Source of the DNA: Sphingomonas sp. PAMC 26605 | GTDB taxonomy: Bacteria; Pseudomonadota; Alphaproteobacteria; Sphingomonadales; Sphingomonadaceae | DNA: 64,000 nucleotides | Direction of reading: 5' to 3' | NCBI RefSeq assembly: GCF_000241485.1 | Contig: NZ_JH584241.1 | Coordinates: 3,216,210-3,280,209, forward strand | In this document: positions 9,728 through 18,427 of the stretch, piece by piece | Numbering within the stretch: position 1 is the first letter of the stretch | Layout of the letters: the number at the start of each line of letters is the position of its first letter | The notes under the pieces: model-generated | Told to the model about the DNA's origin: nothing | Databases searched by the model: none | The model's input: only the letters and a program-made list of their open reading frames with translations | Program-made: the position numbers and the translations under genes

Positions 9728-10840
9728 ATGCCGGGCCCAAGATTGTTCGAGCCGATCGAGGTCGGCACGCTGACGCTGCGCAATCGAATCGTGATTGCGC
9801 CGATGTGCCAATATTCGGCTACCGACGGAAAGGTCGGCGATTGGCATGTCATCCATCTTGGTCATCTGGCTTTGTCGGGCGCGGCGCTGCTGACGATCGA
9901 AGCTACTGCGGTCCTGCCCGAAGGGCGGATCAGCTATGGCGATGTCGGGCTGTGGGATGATGCAACCGAGGCAGCGCTCGGAAAGGTGATCGAAAGCGTC
10001 CGCCGGCATTCCGACATCAAGATCGGGATCCAGCTGTCGCATGCCGGCCGCAAGGCATCGACCGAGCTGCCGTGGCGCGGCGGCAAGCAGATCGCGCCGA
10101 CCGCGGCCAACGGGTGGCAGACCGAAGCGCCCTCCGCCACCGCCTTCGCCGAGGGCGAGAATGCGCCGGTCGCGCTCGATCGCGACGGCCTCGTGCGCAT
10201 TCGCGACGCCTTCGCGGTGGCCGCCACGCGCGCGGCACGGCTTGGGCTCGATCTGGTTCAGCTCCACGCTGCGCATGGCTATCTGCTCCACCAATTCCTG
10301 TCGCCTTTGTCGAACCGGCGCGACGACGAATACGGCGGCAGCCTCGAGAATCGCATGCGCTTCCCACTCGAAGTGTATGACGCGGTCCGCGCCGCCTTCC
10401 CGACCGACAAACCCGTCACGATGCGCATCTCGGGAACGGATTGGGTCGAGGGCGGCTGGGATATCGACGGCACCGTCGCCTTTGCCCGGGCGCTCGAAGC
10501 GCGTGGATGTGCCGGAATCCATGTGTCGAGCGGCGGGCTCGACCCGCGTCAGGCAATCCCGGTCGGCCCGAGCTACCAGGTCCCGCTCGCGCGCGCGGTC
10601 AAACAGGCGGTCGGCATTCCCGTCGTCGCGGTCGGCCTGATCACCGACTATGATCAGGCAGAAGCAATCGTCGGAACCGGCGACGCCGACCTGATCGCGC
10701 TGGCGCGCACGATCCTCTACGATCCGCGCTGGCCATGGCACGCGGCCGCGCATCTCGGCGGGCATGTCACCGCGCCCGAACAATATCTGCGCTCGCAACC
10801 GCGCCAGTACAGCACGCTGTTCGACGCGCCCAAGGCCTGA
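9728..10840 (+). CDS. Old Yellow Enzyme family NADH:flavin oxidoreductase (YqjM-like)
   Basis: A 370-residue FMN-dependent ene-reductase that reduces activated C=C bonds of enals, enones, maleimides or nitro compounds with NAD(P)H. It belongs to the thermophilic-like YqjM class: C27 and Y29 in APMCQYSA match YqjM Cys26 and Tyr28, H180 and H183 in HAAHGYLLHQF match its substrate-binding histidine pair, and the next block is SNRRDDEYGGSLENR. The physiological substrate is unknown. An AGGGGAGACGTTC stretch precedes the ATG. It is transcribed in the same direction as the cyo operon, 73 bases downstream of regA, but is probably a separate unit. Confidence 0.92.
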   Translation: MPGPRLFEPIEVGTLTLRNRIVIAPMCQYSATDGKVGDWHVIHLGHLALSGAALLTIEATAVLPEGRISYGDVGLWDDATEAALGKVIESVRRHSDIKIGIQLSHAGRKASTELPWRGGKQIAPTAANGWQTEAPSATAFAEGENAPVALDRDGLVRIRDAFAVAATRAARLGLDLVQLHAAHGYLLHQFLSPLSNRRDDEYGGSLENRMRFPLEVYDAVRAAFPTDKPVTMRISGTDWVEGGWDIDGTVAFARALEARGCAGIHVSSGGLDPRQAIPVGPSYQVPLARAVKQAVGIPVVAVGLITDYDQAEAIVGTGDADLIALARTILYDPRWPWHAAAHLGGHVTAPEQYLRSQPRQYSTLFDAPKA

Positions 10841-10895
10841 CGCCGCTTACGCTACCCGCAAGACCGTCTCACCAAGACCGATCAAGGATGTCCCG

Positions 10896-12305
10896 ATGAA
10901 GACGCTTTCATGGACTGCGGCCGCGCTTGGCCTGACGCTTGCCCCGCTTGGCGTACATGCCCAATCGTTGCCGGCGTCGCCCGCCTCCTCGACCGAAAAG
11001 CCCGGCAAGGAAGAAACGGCTCCGAAGAAGGACGAAACCGGGCTGATCATCACCGCCTCGAGCCGACTGCGCTACGAAACCGTCGACGGTCGCCCCCGCC
11101 CCGGCTTTGCCAGTGCCGAGGACGCGCTAGAGCTGCGCACCGGCGTCGCGGTCGAATATGGCCCCGGCCCGCTCGCGATCGGCGGCGAACTCGTCGACAG
11201 CCGCGCCTACCTCACCGGCAAGCAGACGCAGATCGGGCGCGACGACGTCAACGCAGTCGAGCTTCCGCAGGCCTATTTCAAGCTGCGTCTCGACGATGCT
11301 CTCGGCCATGGCACCGCGTTCAGCGTCGAGGGCGGGCGATTTCTCATCAACCTCGGTTCAGGGCGGCTGATCGCGACCGACGAATATCGCAACACCGTCA
11401 ACGGATTCACCGGCCTGCGCGGCGATCTCAAGGCGGGCGACAAGCTCGTGGCGACGCTCTTCTACGTCCTGCCGCAGGAGCGCTTGCCCGACTCGATCGA
11501 TGCGATCCGTGCCAACAAGGTCGTGTTCGATCGCGAGACCTTTCACGACGTGCTCTTCGGCGGCTATGTCCATCGCAAGAAAGCGTTCGGCGAGGCGCAG
11601 GTCGAATTCGCTTACTACCGCCTCGCCGAGCACGACTCGCCCGGTCGCAGCACCGCCGACCGCCGGCTCCACACGATCGACGCGCGCCTCTTCCGCGAAC
11701 CCAAGGCGAGCAAGATCGATTATGATGTCGAGGCGGCGTATCAGTTCGGCCATGCCAGCTCCTCGACCCTTGCGACCGCGACCTCCGCGCGCGTGTCGTC
11801 GGGCTTCACCCATGCTGCGATCGGCTACAGCTTCGACACGCCGCTGAAGCCACGGATCGGGCTGTTCTACGATTATGCGAGCGGCGATGGCCGGAACGGC
11901 ACGTTCAACCGCTTCGACACGCTGTTCGGCAGCCGGCGCGAGGATCTCGGGCCGTCGGGGACCTATGCTGGCCTCGCACGCGAGAATATCAGCGCGCCCG
12001 GCGTCCGCTTCGAGGCCAAGCCCGGCAAACGCGTCGAGGCGCTGCTCGACTATCGCGGCATCTGGCTCGCCTCGCGCTACGACCGCTTCTTCAACGTGAC
12101 CGATGCAACCGGCCGCTCGGGCGATTTCGGCGGTCAGCAGGTCGAAGGGCGGCTGCGCTACTGGCTGGTGCCGAAGCATCTTCGTCTCGAGAGCAACTTC
12201 GCCTTGCTCTATAAGGGGGACTTTCTGAAGAACGCACCGACCGCGCTCGCTACCGACAAGGGCGTCGTGCGCTTCCTCGAATTCAACGTTCAAGCGAGCT
12301 TCTAG
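10896..12305 (+). CDS. Outer-membrane beta-barrel protein, alginate-export-like
   Basis: A 469-residue secreted protein with an N-terminal signal peptide (about residues 1-22, ending VHAQ), a charged low-complexity linker (25-50), then alternating amphipathic strands and a final phenylalanine, the hallmark of an outer-membrane barrel. The barrel resembles the alginate-export (AlgE-like) porin family found widely in sphingomonads as general channels; the substrate cannot be inferred. The start at 10896 is the ATG that opens the signal peptide. It lies 55 bases after the Old Yellow Enzyme gene and may be co-transcribed. Confidence 0.75.
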   Translation: MKTLSWTAAALGLTLAPLGVHAQSLPASPASSTEKPGKEETAPKKDETGLIITASSRLRYETVDGRPRPGFASAEDALELRTGVAVEYGPGPLAIGGELVDSRAYLTGKQTQIGRDDVNAVELPQAYFKLRLDDALGHGTAFSVEGGRFLINLGSGRLIATDEYRNTVNGFTGLRGDLKAGDKLVATLFYVLPQERLPDSIDAIRANKVVFDRETFHDVLFGGYVHRKKAFGEAQVEFAYYRLAEHDSPGRSTADRRLHTIDARLFREPKASKIDYDVEAAYQFGHASSSTLATATSARVSSGFTHAAIGYSFDTPLKPRIGLFYDYASGDGRNGTFNRFDTLFGSRREDLGPSGTYAGLARENISAPGVRFEAKPGKRVEALLDYRGIWLASRYDRFFNVTDATGRSGDFGGQQVEGRLRYWLVPKHLRLESNFALLYKGDFLKNAPTALATDKGVVRFLEFNVQASF

Positions 12306-12388
12306 CGCGTGTCTGCTGGCGACGGCACCTCCGGCGTGCACCATCTCGGCGGATTTATGACAAGTCTGGACGTTTCGCGCGGACCGCC

Positions 12389-12405
12389 TATATACCGAAC
12401 GGTAT
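12389..12405 (+). promoter_or_regulatory. Likely -10 box and TetR operator overlapping the regulator start codon
   Basis: ATACCG-AA-CGGTAT (12392-12405) is a perfect 6-bp inverted repeat preceded by a TATATA -10 hexamer at 12389-12394. It overlaps the ATG of the TetR gene at 12404. A close copy lies before the efflux operon at 13083-13096. If the -10 is used, transcription would begin at or just before the start codon, giving a leaderless mRNA that the regulator can shut off. Confidence 0.6.
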
Positions 12406-13018
12406 GAATAGCGCTTGCACAATCTCGCCCCCGAAAGGGCGTCCGCGCGAGTTCGATATCGACGAAGCGCTGAGCCAGGCTTTGCTGGTGTTCTGGCGCA
12501 ACGGCTACGAAGCCGCATCGATGACCGAACTGACCAGCGCGATGGGGATAACCAAGCCCAGCCTGTACGCCGCGTTCGGCAACAAGGAGCAGCTGTTCCA
12601 CAAGGCGCTCGACCTCTATGAACGCGAGAAGCTCGCTTACATGACCTCGGCGCTCGAAGCGCCGACCGCGCGCGGCGTGGCCGAGCGGTTGCTGCGCGGC
12701 TCGCTCGAAATGCAGATGAGCACGTGCGACCCCAAGGGCTGCCTCGGCGTGATCAGTGCCGCGACCTGCGGGGTCGAAGCCGAACCGATCAAGGCGGAGG
12801 TTGTCAAGCGGCGCGCGTCGTCGGAGGCGGCGCTGATCAAGCGCTTTGCCGCGGCGCAGGCCGTGGGGGAATTGCCCGAGGGCATGACCCCTGAAGCGCT
12901 CACGCGGTTTCTTTACGCGATCCTGCAAGGGATTGCGATCCAAGGCGGGTCGGGCGCGACCTGCGCCGAGCTGTCGCAGCTCGTCGAGACCAGCATGGCG
13001 GTTTGGCCGACCCAATAA
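12404..13018 (+). CDS. TetR/AcrR family transcriptional regulator
   Basis: A 204-residue one-component repressor. The N-terminal helix-turn-helix covers residues about 18-62 with the characteristic block GITKPSLYAAFGNKEQLF. The C-terminal ligand domain contains STCDPKGCLG, seen in a TetR subgroup. It precedes an RND efflux operon in the same direction and likely represses both itself and that operon, because matching palindromes lie at both promoters. The effector is probably a pump substrate (inference). The ATG at 12404 lies inside the operator; no Shine-Dalgarno sequence is visible, consistent with a leaderless message. Confidence 0.85.
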   Translation: MNSACTISPPKGRPREFDIDEALSQALLVFWRNGYEAASMTELTSAMGITKPSLYAAFGNKEQLFHKALDLYEREKLAYMTSALEAPTARGVAERLLRGSLEMQMSTCDPKGCLGVISAATCGVEAEPIKAEVVKRRASSEAALIKRFAAAQAVGELPEGMTPEALTRFLYAILQGIAIQGGSGATCAELSQLVETSMAVWPTQ

Positions 13019-13051
13019 AAACTTGTCGATAAATATTCGGACCGGTACAGA

Positions 13052-13096
13052 ATGCAGTTGACGCACTGCATCAGCCCTTTATATACCGACTGGTAT
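13052..13096 (+). promoter_or_regulatory. Efflux operon promoter with TetR operator
   Basis: A -35 box TTGACG (13058-13063) and -10 box TATATA (13080-13085) are separated by 16 bp. The palindrome ATACCGACTGGTAT (13083-13096) overlaps the -10 and start site and nearly matches the operator at the TetR gene. A second dyad, ATGCAGT-N6-ACTGCAT (13052-13071), covers the -35. Binding of the TetR protein here would block transcription. Confidence 0.65.
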
Positions 13097-13173
13097 TGAA
13101 GCTGGATCCTGACCCGGACCCGGTACCGGCAAAAGGGTCTGCGCCCATGACCACCGAGATCACCTGACCCTCC

Positions 13174-13198
13174 GGCCCGTCGGCATTGCCGCCGGGCC
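13174..13198 (+). terminator. Stem-loop in efflux operon leader (possible attenuator)
   Basis: GGCCCG-t-CGGC-ATT-GCCG-c-CGGGCC forms a GC-rich hairpin of ten pairs with one internal mismatch. It starts 6 bases after the stop of a six-codon ORF and is followed by TGCTCTTTAC, a weak T-rich stretch. It could terminate transcription early or simply stabilise the leader RNA. Confidence 0.4.
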
Positions 13199-13339
13199 TG
13201 CTCTTTACATTCCGAAGGTCGATCCGCGGGAAGCCTGCTTCTCGCAACGATCGGTCACGCCCATCGGCGGTACCGCGGACGACGCTCGTCCGTGATCGGT
13301 GCCGCTCGTCCGACCGCCAAACCCAAAGGGGGATTTTCC

Positions 13340-13735
13340 ATGGCTTATCTGGACATCGACAATATGTTTGCAGCGCCCGTTGCCAGCCGCAGCCAATGCG
13401 CCCCGGGGACGAAGGCCGCAAGCTTCTCAGCGCTCGAATGGAGCGTCATCGCGCTCGCCCAGCGCGATACGCTCGGCAGCCTGAACACGCCGGGACGTCT
13501 GTCGCGCGCACTCGGCGGGCTGTTCGGCCGCGGCACCGCGTCGCGGCTTGCCGACCCCAAGCTCGAAGCGCTGCGCCGCGCCGCGGTCCATGCGCGGCAC
13601 CGCGGTTTCGCTTTGCCCTCGTCCGAGATCGCCAATTTCCACGCGGTCGGCTTCAGCGAAGCGCAGCTCGAAACCCTCATCACCAGCGTTACCGGAATGC
13701 GCGTCGGCCGAACCGACCGGAGAATCTTTGCATGA
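13340..13735 (+). CDS. Hypothetical protein heading the efflux operon
   Basis: A 131-residue protein not recognised from any family. It has no signal peptide or membrane segment; composition is that of a soluble protein, with a Gly/Arg-rich middle (about 45-65) and a helical C-terminal half. A good ribosome-binding site (AAGGGGGA) precedes the ATG at 13340. Its stop overlaps the start of the membrane-fusion-protein gene (ATGA), so it is translated with the pump. The position suggests a role linked to efflux or its regulation, but nothing in the sequence indicates which. Confidence 0.7.
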   Translation: MAYLDIDNMFAAPVASRSQCAPGTKAASFSALEWSVIALAQRDTLGSLNTPGRLSRALGGLFGRGTASRLADPKLEALRRAAVHARHRGFALPSSEIANFHAVGFSEAQLETLITSVTGMRVGRTDRRIFA

Positions 13736-15003
13736 ACGTGATCACCCCCATCGAGGCGCGATCGGACCTTCGCGATGCGTCCGACGAGCCGCGTACACAG
13801 CACCGCGCACGCTGGCAAAAGCGCGCCTTGATCCTCGTGCCGATCGCGATCGCGGGGGTCGTCGGCGTCAAGCTGTTCGACCATTCCGATGCCGTCGCGG
13901 CGCTCCCGCCCCCTGCCCCCGTCACGATCGCGACGCCGCTGGTGCGCGAGATCAGCGAGTGGGACGATTATGTCGGCCGCTTCGCGCCGAGCCGCAGCGT
14001 CGAGGTCCGCCCGCGCGTTGCGGGCGAGGTCACCGGCGTGCATTTCCATGACGGCGACGTCGTCAAGCAGGGGCAATTGCTCTTCACGATCGACTCCCGC
14101 CCGTTCGCCGCGGCGCTCGCCGAAGCGCGCGCCAACGAAGCCAGTGCGCAGAGCGCGCTGGTGCTCGCCCGCACCGATCTCGGCCGGGCGACGCGTCTGA
14201 TCGCCGACGATGCGGTGTCGGCCGGCGAGATCGATGCCCTGCGCGGCAAACTCCAGGCGGCGCAGGCCGGCTTGGCGGCGGCGCAGGCGCGTGTTCGTGC
14301 CCGCGCGCTCGACGTGTCGTTCACGCAGATCCGCGCGCCGATCGGCGGCCGCATTTCGGATCGGCGCGTCGATGCCGGCAATCAGGTCGCGGGCGGCGAA
14401 GGCACGGGCGGCACGGTGCTGACGACGATCAACGCGCTCGATCCGATCTACTTCACCTTCGACGGTTCGGAGGCACTGTTTCTCAAGACGCAGCGCAATC
14501 GCCAGCCCGGCGCCGTGGCGCCCGCGGTCGAGATCCAGCTGCAGGACGAGACGAGTCATCGCTGGAAGGGCAAGCTCGACTTCACCGACAACGGGCTCGA
14601 CACGCACTCGGGCACGATCCGCGGTCGTGCCGTGCTCGCCAATCCGGGGCTGTTCCTGACGCCGGGAATGTTCGGCAACATGCGGCTCGCCAGCGCCGGG
14701 ACCAGGCCCGCTTTGCTCGTCCCCGACGATGCGGTGCAGACCGATCAGGCGCGCAAGATCCTGCTGACGGTCGGTGCCGACAATGTCGTCACCGCCAAGG
14801 CGGTCGTGCTCGGCGCGGTGGTCGACGGGATGCGCGTGGTGCGCTCGGGGATCGGCCCGAAGGACCGGATCGTCATCACCGGCACGCAGATGGCGATGCC
14901 GGGCGCGAAGGTCGCGCCGACGCTGGGCAAGATCGCGGTGTCGGCAGATGCGGCGGCGCCTACCGCGCAGCCGATCGCGGGGGAGGCGACGCTGAGCCGG
15001 TAA
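13732..15003 (+). CDS. RND efflux periplasmic adaptor (membrane fusion protein)
   Basis: Adaptor of the AcrA/MexA type (423 residues) linking the inner-membrane RND pump to the outer-membrane channel. After an N-terminal cytoplasmic segment a single membrane anchor lies at about residues 34-50. It is followed by the lipoyl half-motif (VRPRVAGEVTGVHFHDGDVVKQGQ), an alpha-helical hairpin (about 120-195), a second lipoyl half with TQIRAPIGGRISDR, and beta-barrel and membrane-proximal domains. There is no lipobox, so it is anchored by the helix rather than lipid. ATG 13732 overlaps the preceding gene by 4 bp. Confidence 0.92.
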   Translation: MNVITPIEARSDLRDASDEPRTQHRARWQKRALILVPIAIAGVVGVKLFDHSDAVAALPPPAPVTIATPLVREISEWDDYVGRFAPSRSVEVRPRVAGEVTGVHFHDGDVVKQGQLLFTIDSRPFAAALAEARANEASAQSALVLARTDLGRATRLIADDAVSAGEIDALRGKLQAAQAGLAAAQARVRARALDVSFTQIRAPIGGRISDRRVDAGNQVAGGEGTGGTVLTTINALDPIYFTFDGSEALFLKTQRNRQPGAVAPAVEIQLQDETSHRWKGKLDFTDNGLDTHSGTIRGRAVLANPGLFLTPGMFGNMRLASAGTRPALLVPDDAVQTDQARKILLTVGADNVVTAKAVVLGAVVDGMRVVRSGIGPKDRIVITGTQMAMPGAKVAPTLGKIAVSADAAAPTAQPIAGEATLSR

Positions 15004-15016
15004 CGCCCCCGCCCCC

Positions 15017-15101
15017 GTCATCCCCGCGAACGCGGGGATCCCGCTTCTTCTTCTTCGACAACGGGGCCAGGCAGCGGGATCCCCGCTTTCGCGGGGATGA
15101 C
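15017..15101. repeat. REP-like palindromic intergenic repeat, copy 1
   Basis: An 85-bp element delimited by GTCATCCCCGCG at one end and CGCGGGGATGAC at the other. It contains two GC-rich hairpins (CCCCGCGAACGCGGGG and CCCCGCTTTCGCGGGG) flanking an unpaired centre, and the whole can fold back on itself (GGGATCCCGC against GCGGGATCCC). A second copy lies at 59650-59731. It sits between the adaptor and pump genes of the efflux operon and may affect mRNA stability or relative expression. Confidence 0.8.
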
Positions 15102-15220
15102 TGGGGGTTGGCGTTTGCCCCGACCCGATAGCCGTTCAAGTCTTCACTGCCGTTCGTCACTCCGGCTCCGCTCCTGGACGCCGTCCGGTGTCGTGCGCGC
15201 TCATTCGAGGGACATAGTCC

Positions 15221-18200
15221 ATGCGCTTCTCGCGCTTCTTCATCACCCGGCCGATCTTCGCCGGCGTCATCGCGGTGGTCATCACCATCGTCGGCCTGAT
15301 CGCCTATTTCAGCCTGCCGATCTCGCAATATCCCGACATCGTGCCGCCGACGGTGACGGTCAGCGCGACCTATCCGGGCGCCTCCGCCGAGACCGTCGCC
15401 GAGACCGTCGCCGCGCCGATCGAGCAGGAGATCAACGGCGTCGACAACATGCTGTACCAGTCGTCGCAATCGACCGGCGACGGTAAATTGGTAATCACCG
15501 TCACCTTCAAGATCGGCACCAATCTCGATGCCGCGCAGGTGCTGGTGCAGAACCGCGTCGCAGTCGCGGTGCCGCGACTACCCGAGGACGTGCAGCGGCT
15601 CGGCGTCGTCACGCGCAAGACCAGCCCCGACTTCCTGATGGTCGTCAATCTGATCTCGCCCGATAACTCGCTCGATCGCGGCTACATCTCCAATTACGCC
15701 CTTACGCAGGTGCGCGACCGCTTGAGCCGCATCGATGGCGTCGGCGACGTGCAGCTGTTCGGCAGCCGCGATTATTCGATGCGCATCTGGATCGACCCCG
15801 GCCGCGCCGCCGCGCTCGATCTCACCGCGGGCGAAATCGTCGCCGCCTTGCGCGCGCAGAACGTCCAGGTCGCGGCTGGCACGCTCGGCCAGCCGCCTTA
15901 CGCCACCGGCAATGCCTTCCAGCTCAACGTCGAGACGCAGGGCCGCCTGACCGACCCCAAGCAGTTCGCCGATGTGGTGATCCGCACCGACAAGGACGGC
16001 CGCCAGGTCAAGGTGTCCGACGTCGCCCGCGTCGAACTCGGTGCGCAGGACTATGGCGCCAACACCTATATGAGCGGCAAGCCGACGGTCATCGCCGCTG
16101 TCTTCCAGCGCCCCGGCTCGAACGCGCTCGCCGCCGCGCAAGCGGTGTCGGCCGAGATGGAGACGATGTCGAAGAAGTTCCCCAAGGGGCTCGCCTATCG
16201 CGTCATCTACAACCCGACCGAATTCATCTCGCAATCGATCGACGCGGTGAAGCACACTTTGCTCGAGGCGATGATCCTCGTCGTGCTCGTCATCCTCGTC
16301 TTCCTGCAGAAATGGCGTGCGGCGATCATCCCGATCGTCGCGATCCCGGTCTCGCTGATCGGCACCTTCGCGGTGCTTGCGGCGGTCGGCTACTCGCTCA
16401 ACAACCTCTCGCTGTTCGGTCTGGTGCTCGCGATCGGCATCGTCGTCGACGACGCGATCGTCGTGGTCGAGAATGTCGAGCGTAACCTCGAGCACGGGCT
16501 CTCGCCGCTCGAGGCGGCGCGCAAGTCGATGGACGAAGTGTCGGGCGCGCTCGTCGCGATTGTGCTCGTGCTCTGCGCGGTGTTCATCCCGACCGTCTTC
16601 CTCACCGGCCTGTCGGGCGCGTTCTACCGCCAGTTCGCGGTGACGATCTCGACCGCGACGATCATCTCGCTGCTGCTCTCGCTGACGCTGTCGCCGGCGC
16701 TCGCCGCGATGCTGCTCAAGCCGCATGCCCCGGCAGGCACGGGCAGCCGCGCCGCGCAGCTGGTGCGCCGCGCGGGCGACGCCTTCAACCGCGGGTTCGA
16801 GCGGATGAGCGACGGCTATGCACGGCTCACGCTGCGCCTCGTCAGCGCACCGCGCAAGATGATGCTCGCCTATGGCGCCTTGATCGCGCTGACCGCGGTG
16901 GTCTTCACGGTCACCCCGTCGGGCTTCGTACCAGCGCAGGATCAGGGCTACTTCCTCACGATCATCCAGCTGCCGCCGGGCTCGGCGGTCGATCGCACCG
17001 ACGCCGTCATGCAGAAGGTGGCAAAACGCATCCTGCCGCTCGCCGGAGTCAAGGGCGCGGTGATGCTCGCGGGCTTCGACGGCCCGTCGCAGACGCTCGC
17101 ACCCAACAGCGCGGCGGCCTATATCCCGCTCAAGAGCTTCGAGGAACGCGCGAAGCTCGGCGTCACGCTCGCCTCGATCATGGGCGAGGCGCGCAAAGCC
17201 ACCGCCGACATCAACGAGGCGCGGCTGCTGATCGTCCCGCCACCGCTGATCCAGGGGATCGGCTCGGCGGGCGGCTATCGTCTGATGGTGCAGGACCTGC
17301 AGGGCCACGGCTATCAGGAGATGGGCAAGACCGCCTCCGGGCTGATCGGCCAGGCCAACACGACCAAGGGGCTGGCGCAGGTCTATACCTTCTTCGACAC
17401 CGCCACACCGCGCATCTTCGCCGATGTCGACCGGACCAAGGCGAACATGCTCGGCGTGCCGCCAGAGCGTGTTTTCGAGGCGTTGCAGGTCTATCTCGGG
17501 TCGGCATTCGTCAACGACTTCAACCTGCTCGGCCGCACCTACCGCGTCACCGCTCAGGCCGACGCACCGTTCCGCAACACCACCGCCGATATCGCCAATC
17601 TGAAGACGCGGTCGAACACCGGGCAGATGGTGCCGATCGGATCGGTCTCGACCTTCCGTGACAAGACCGGGCCGTATCGCGTCGTGCGCTACAATCTGTT
17701 CCCGGCGGTCGAGGTCGATGGCGATACCGCCAAGGGGTCGTCGTCGGGCCAGTCGCTCGTCGCGATGGAAAAGCTCGCCGATACCGCACTGCCGACCGGC
17801 TATGCGCATGAGTGGACCGGGATCGCCTTCCAGCAGAAATCGGCCGGCAGCACCGCCGGGCTCGTCTTCGGCATGGCGGTGCTGTTCGTCTTCCTCGTGC
17901 TCGCCGCGCAATATGAGAGCCTGACGCTGCCGCTCGCGATCATCCTGATCGTGCCGATGTGCCTGCTCGCGGCGATGACCGGCGTGAACTTGCGGGGCAT
18001 GGACAATAACGTCCTGACGCAGATCGGCCTCGTCGTGCTGATTGCGCTCGCCGCAAAGAACGCGATCCTGGTGGTCGAGTTCGCCAAACAGGCCGAGGAG
18101 GAAGACGGCCTGTCGCCGGTCGAGGCGGCGGTGCGCGCGGCGAAGGACCGGTTGCGGCCGATCCTGATGACGAGCTTCGCCTTCATCCTCGGCGCGGTGC

Positions 18201-18418
18201 CGCTGGTGATCGCCGAAGGGGCTGGCGCCGAGCTGCGCCAGGCGCTCGGCACTGCGGTGTTCTTCGGAATGATCGGCGTGACCGGCTTCGGCCTGCTCTT
18301 CACCCCCACTTTCTACGTCGTCGCACGCGCGCTGGCGAAGCGGCTCGAACGCCGCCGTCCGGACGCGAACGCGACGCATGGCCCCGCTGCCGCGCCTGCG
18401 CTGCAGCCAGCCGAATAG
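15221..18418 (+). CDS. RND multidrug efflux permease, HAE1 family (AcrB/MexB-like)
   Basis: A 1065-residue proton-driven drug exporter of the inner membrane, of normal length for the hydrophobe/amphiphile efflux-1 family. The start MRFSRFFITRPIFAGVIAVVI is typical. Twelve membrane helices in two repeats are interrupted by two large periplasmic loops. The proton-relay aspartates of helix IV are present in IVVDDAIVVVENVER, and the helix X region contains AAKNAILVVEFAKQ with its conserved lysine. It assembles as a trimer with the adaptor before it and the channel after it. The start has a GAGGGAC ribosome-binding site. Confidence 0.95.
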   Translation: MRFSRFFITRPIFAGVIAVVITIVGLIAYFSLPISQYPDIVPPTVTVSATYPGASAETVAETVAAPIEQEINGVDNMLYQSSQSTGDGKLVITVTFKIGTNLDAAQVLVQNRVAVAVPRLPEDVQRLGVVTRKTSPDFLMVVNLISPDNSLDRGYISNYALTQVRDRLSRIDGVGDVQLFGSRDYSMRIWIDPGRAAALDLTAGEIVAALRAQNVQVAAGTLGQPPYATGNAFQLNVETQGRLTDPKQFADVVIRTDKDGRQVKVSDVARVELGAQDYGANTYMSGKPTVIAAVFQRPGSNALAAAQAVSAEMETMSKKFPKGLAYRVIYNPTEFISQSIDAVKHTLLEAMILVVLVILVFLQKWRAAIIPIVAIPVSLIGTFAVLAAVGYSLNNLSLFGLVLAIGIVVDDAIVVVENVERNLEHGLSPLEAARKSMDEVSGALVAIVLVLCAVFIPTVFLTGLSGAFYRQFAVTISTATIISLLLSLTLSPALAAMLLKPHAPAGTGSRAAQLVRRAGDAFNRGFERMSDGYARLTLRLVSAPRKMMLAYGALIALTAVVFTVTPSGFVPAQDQGYFLTIIQLPPGSAVDRTDAVMQKVAKRILPLAGVKGAVMLAGFDGPSQTLAPNSAAAYIPLKSFEERAKLGVTLASIMGEARKATADINEARLLIVPPPLIQGIGSAGGYRLMVQDLQGHGYQEMGKTASGLIGQANTTKGLAQVYTFFDTATPRIFADVDRTKANMLGVPPERVFEALQVYLGSAFVNDFNLLGRTYRVTAQADAPFRNTTADIANLKTRSNTGQMVPIGSVSTFRDKTGPYRVVRYNLFPAVEVDGDTAKGSSSGQSLVAMEKLADTALPTGYAHEWTGIAFQQKSAGSTAGLVFGMAVLFVFLVLAAQYESLTLPLAIILIVPMCLLAAMTGVNLRGMDNNVLTQIGLVVLIALAAKNAILVVEFAKQAEEEDGLSPVEAAVRAAKDRLRPILMTSFAFILGAVPLVIAEGAGAELRQALGTAVFFGMIGVTGFGLLFTPTFYVVARALAKRLERRRPDANATHGPAAAPALQPAE

Positions 18419-18427
18419 GAACGACCC

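Larger units (their letters stand above)
13019..13339 (+). other. Regulatory leader of the efflux operon (no established gene)
   Basis: This 321-bp gap contains the efflux promoter and operator (13052-13096), a six-codon ATG-to-TGA reading frame at 13147-13167 (MTTEIT), and a stem-loop at 13174-13198. From the predicted start near 13092 the untranslated leader would be about 240 nt, unusually long for this gene-dense window. Beyond the listed elements nothing gene-like is seen. Confidence 0.5.

Noticed and set aside
15578..18379. Very long minus-strand open frame (933 codons) opposite the RND pump
   Set aside because: It is the antisense shadow of a GC-rich gene: arginine-, aspartate- and histidine-rich translation with no domain, and the plus strand encodes a complete AcrB-like pump.
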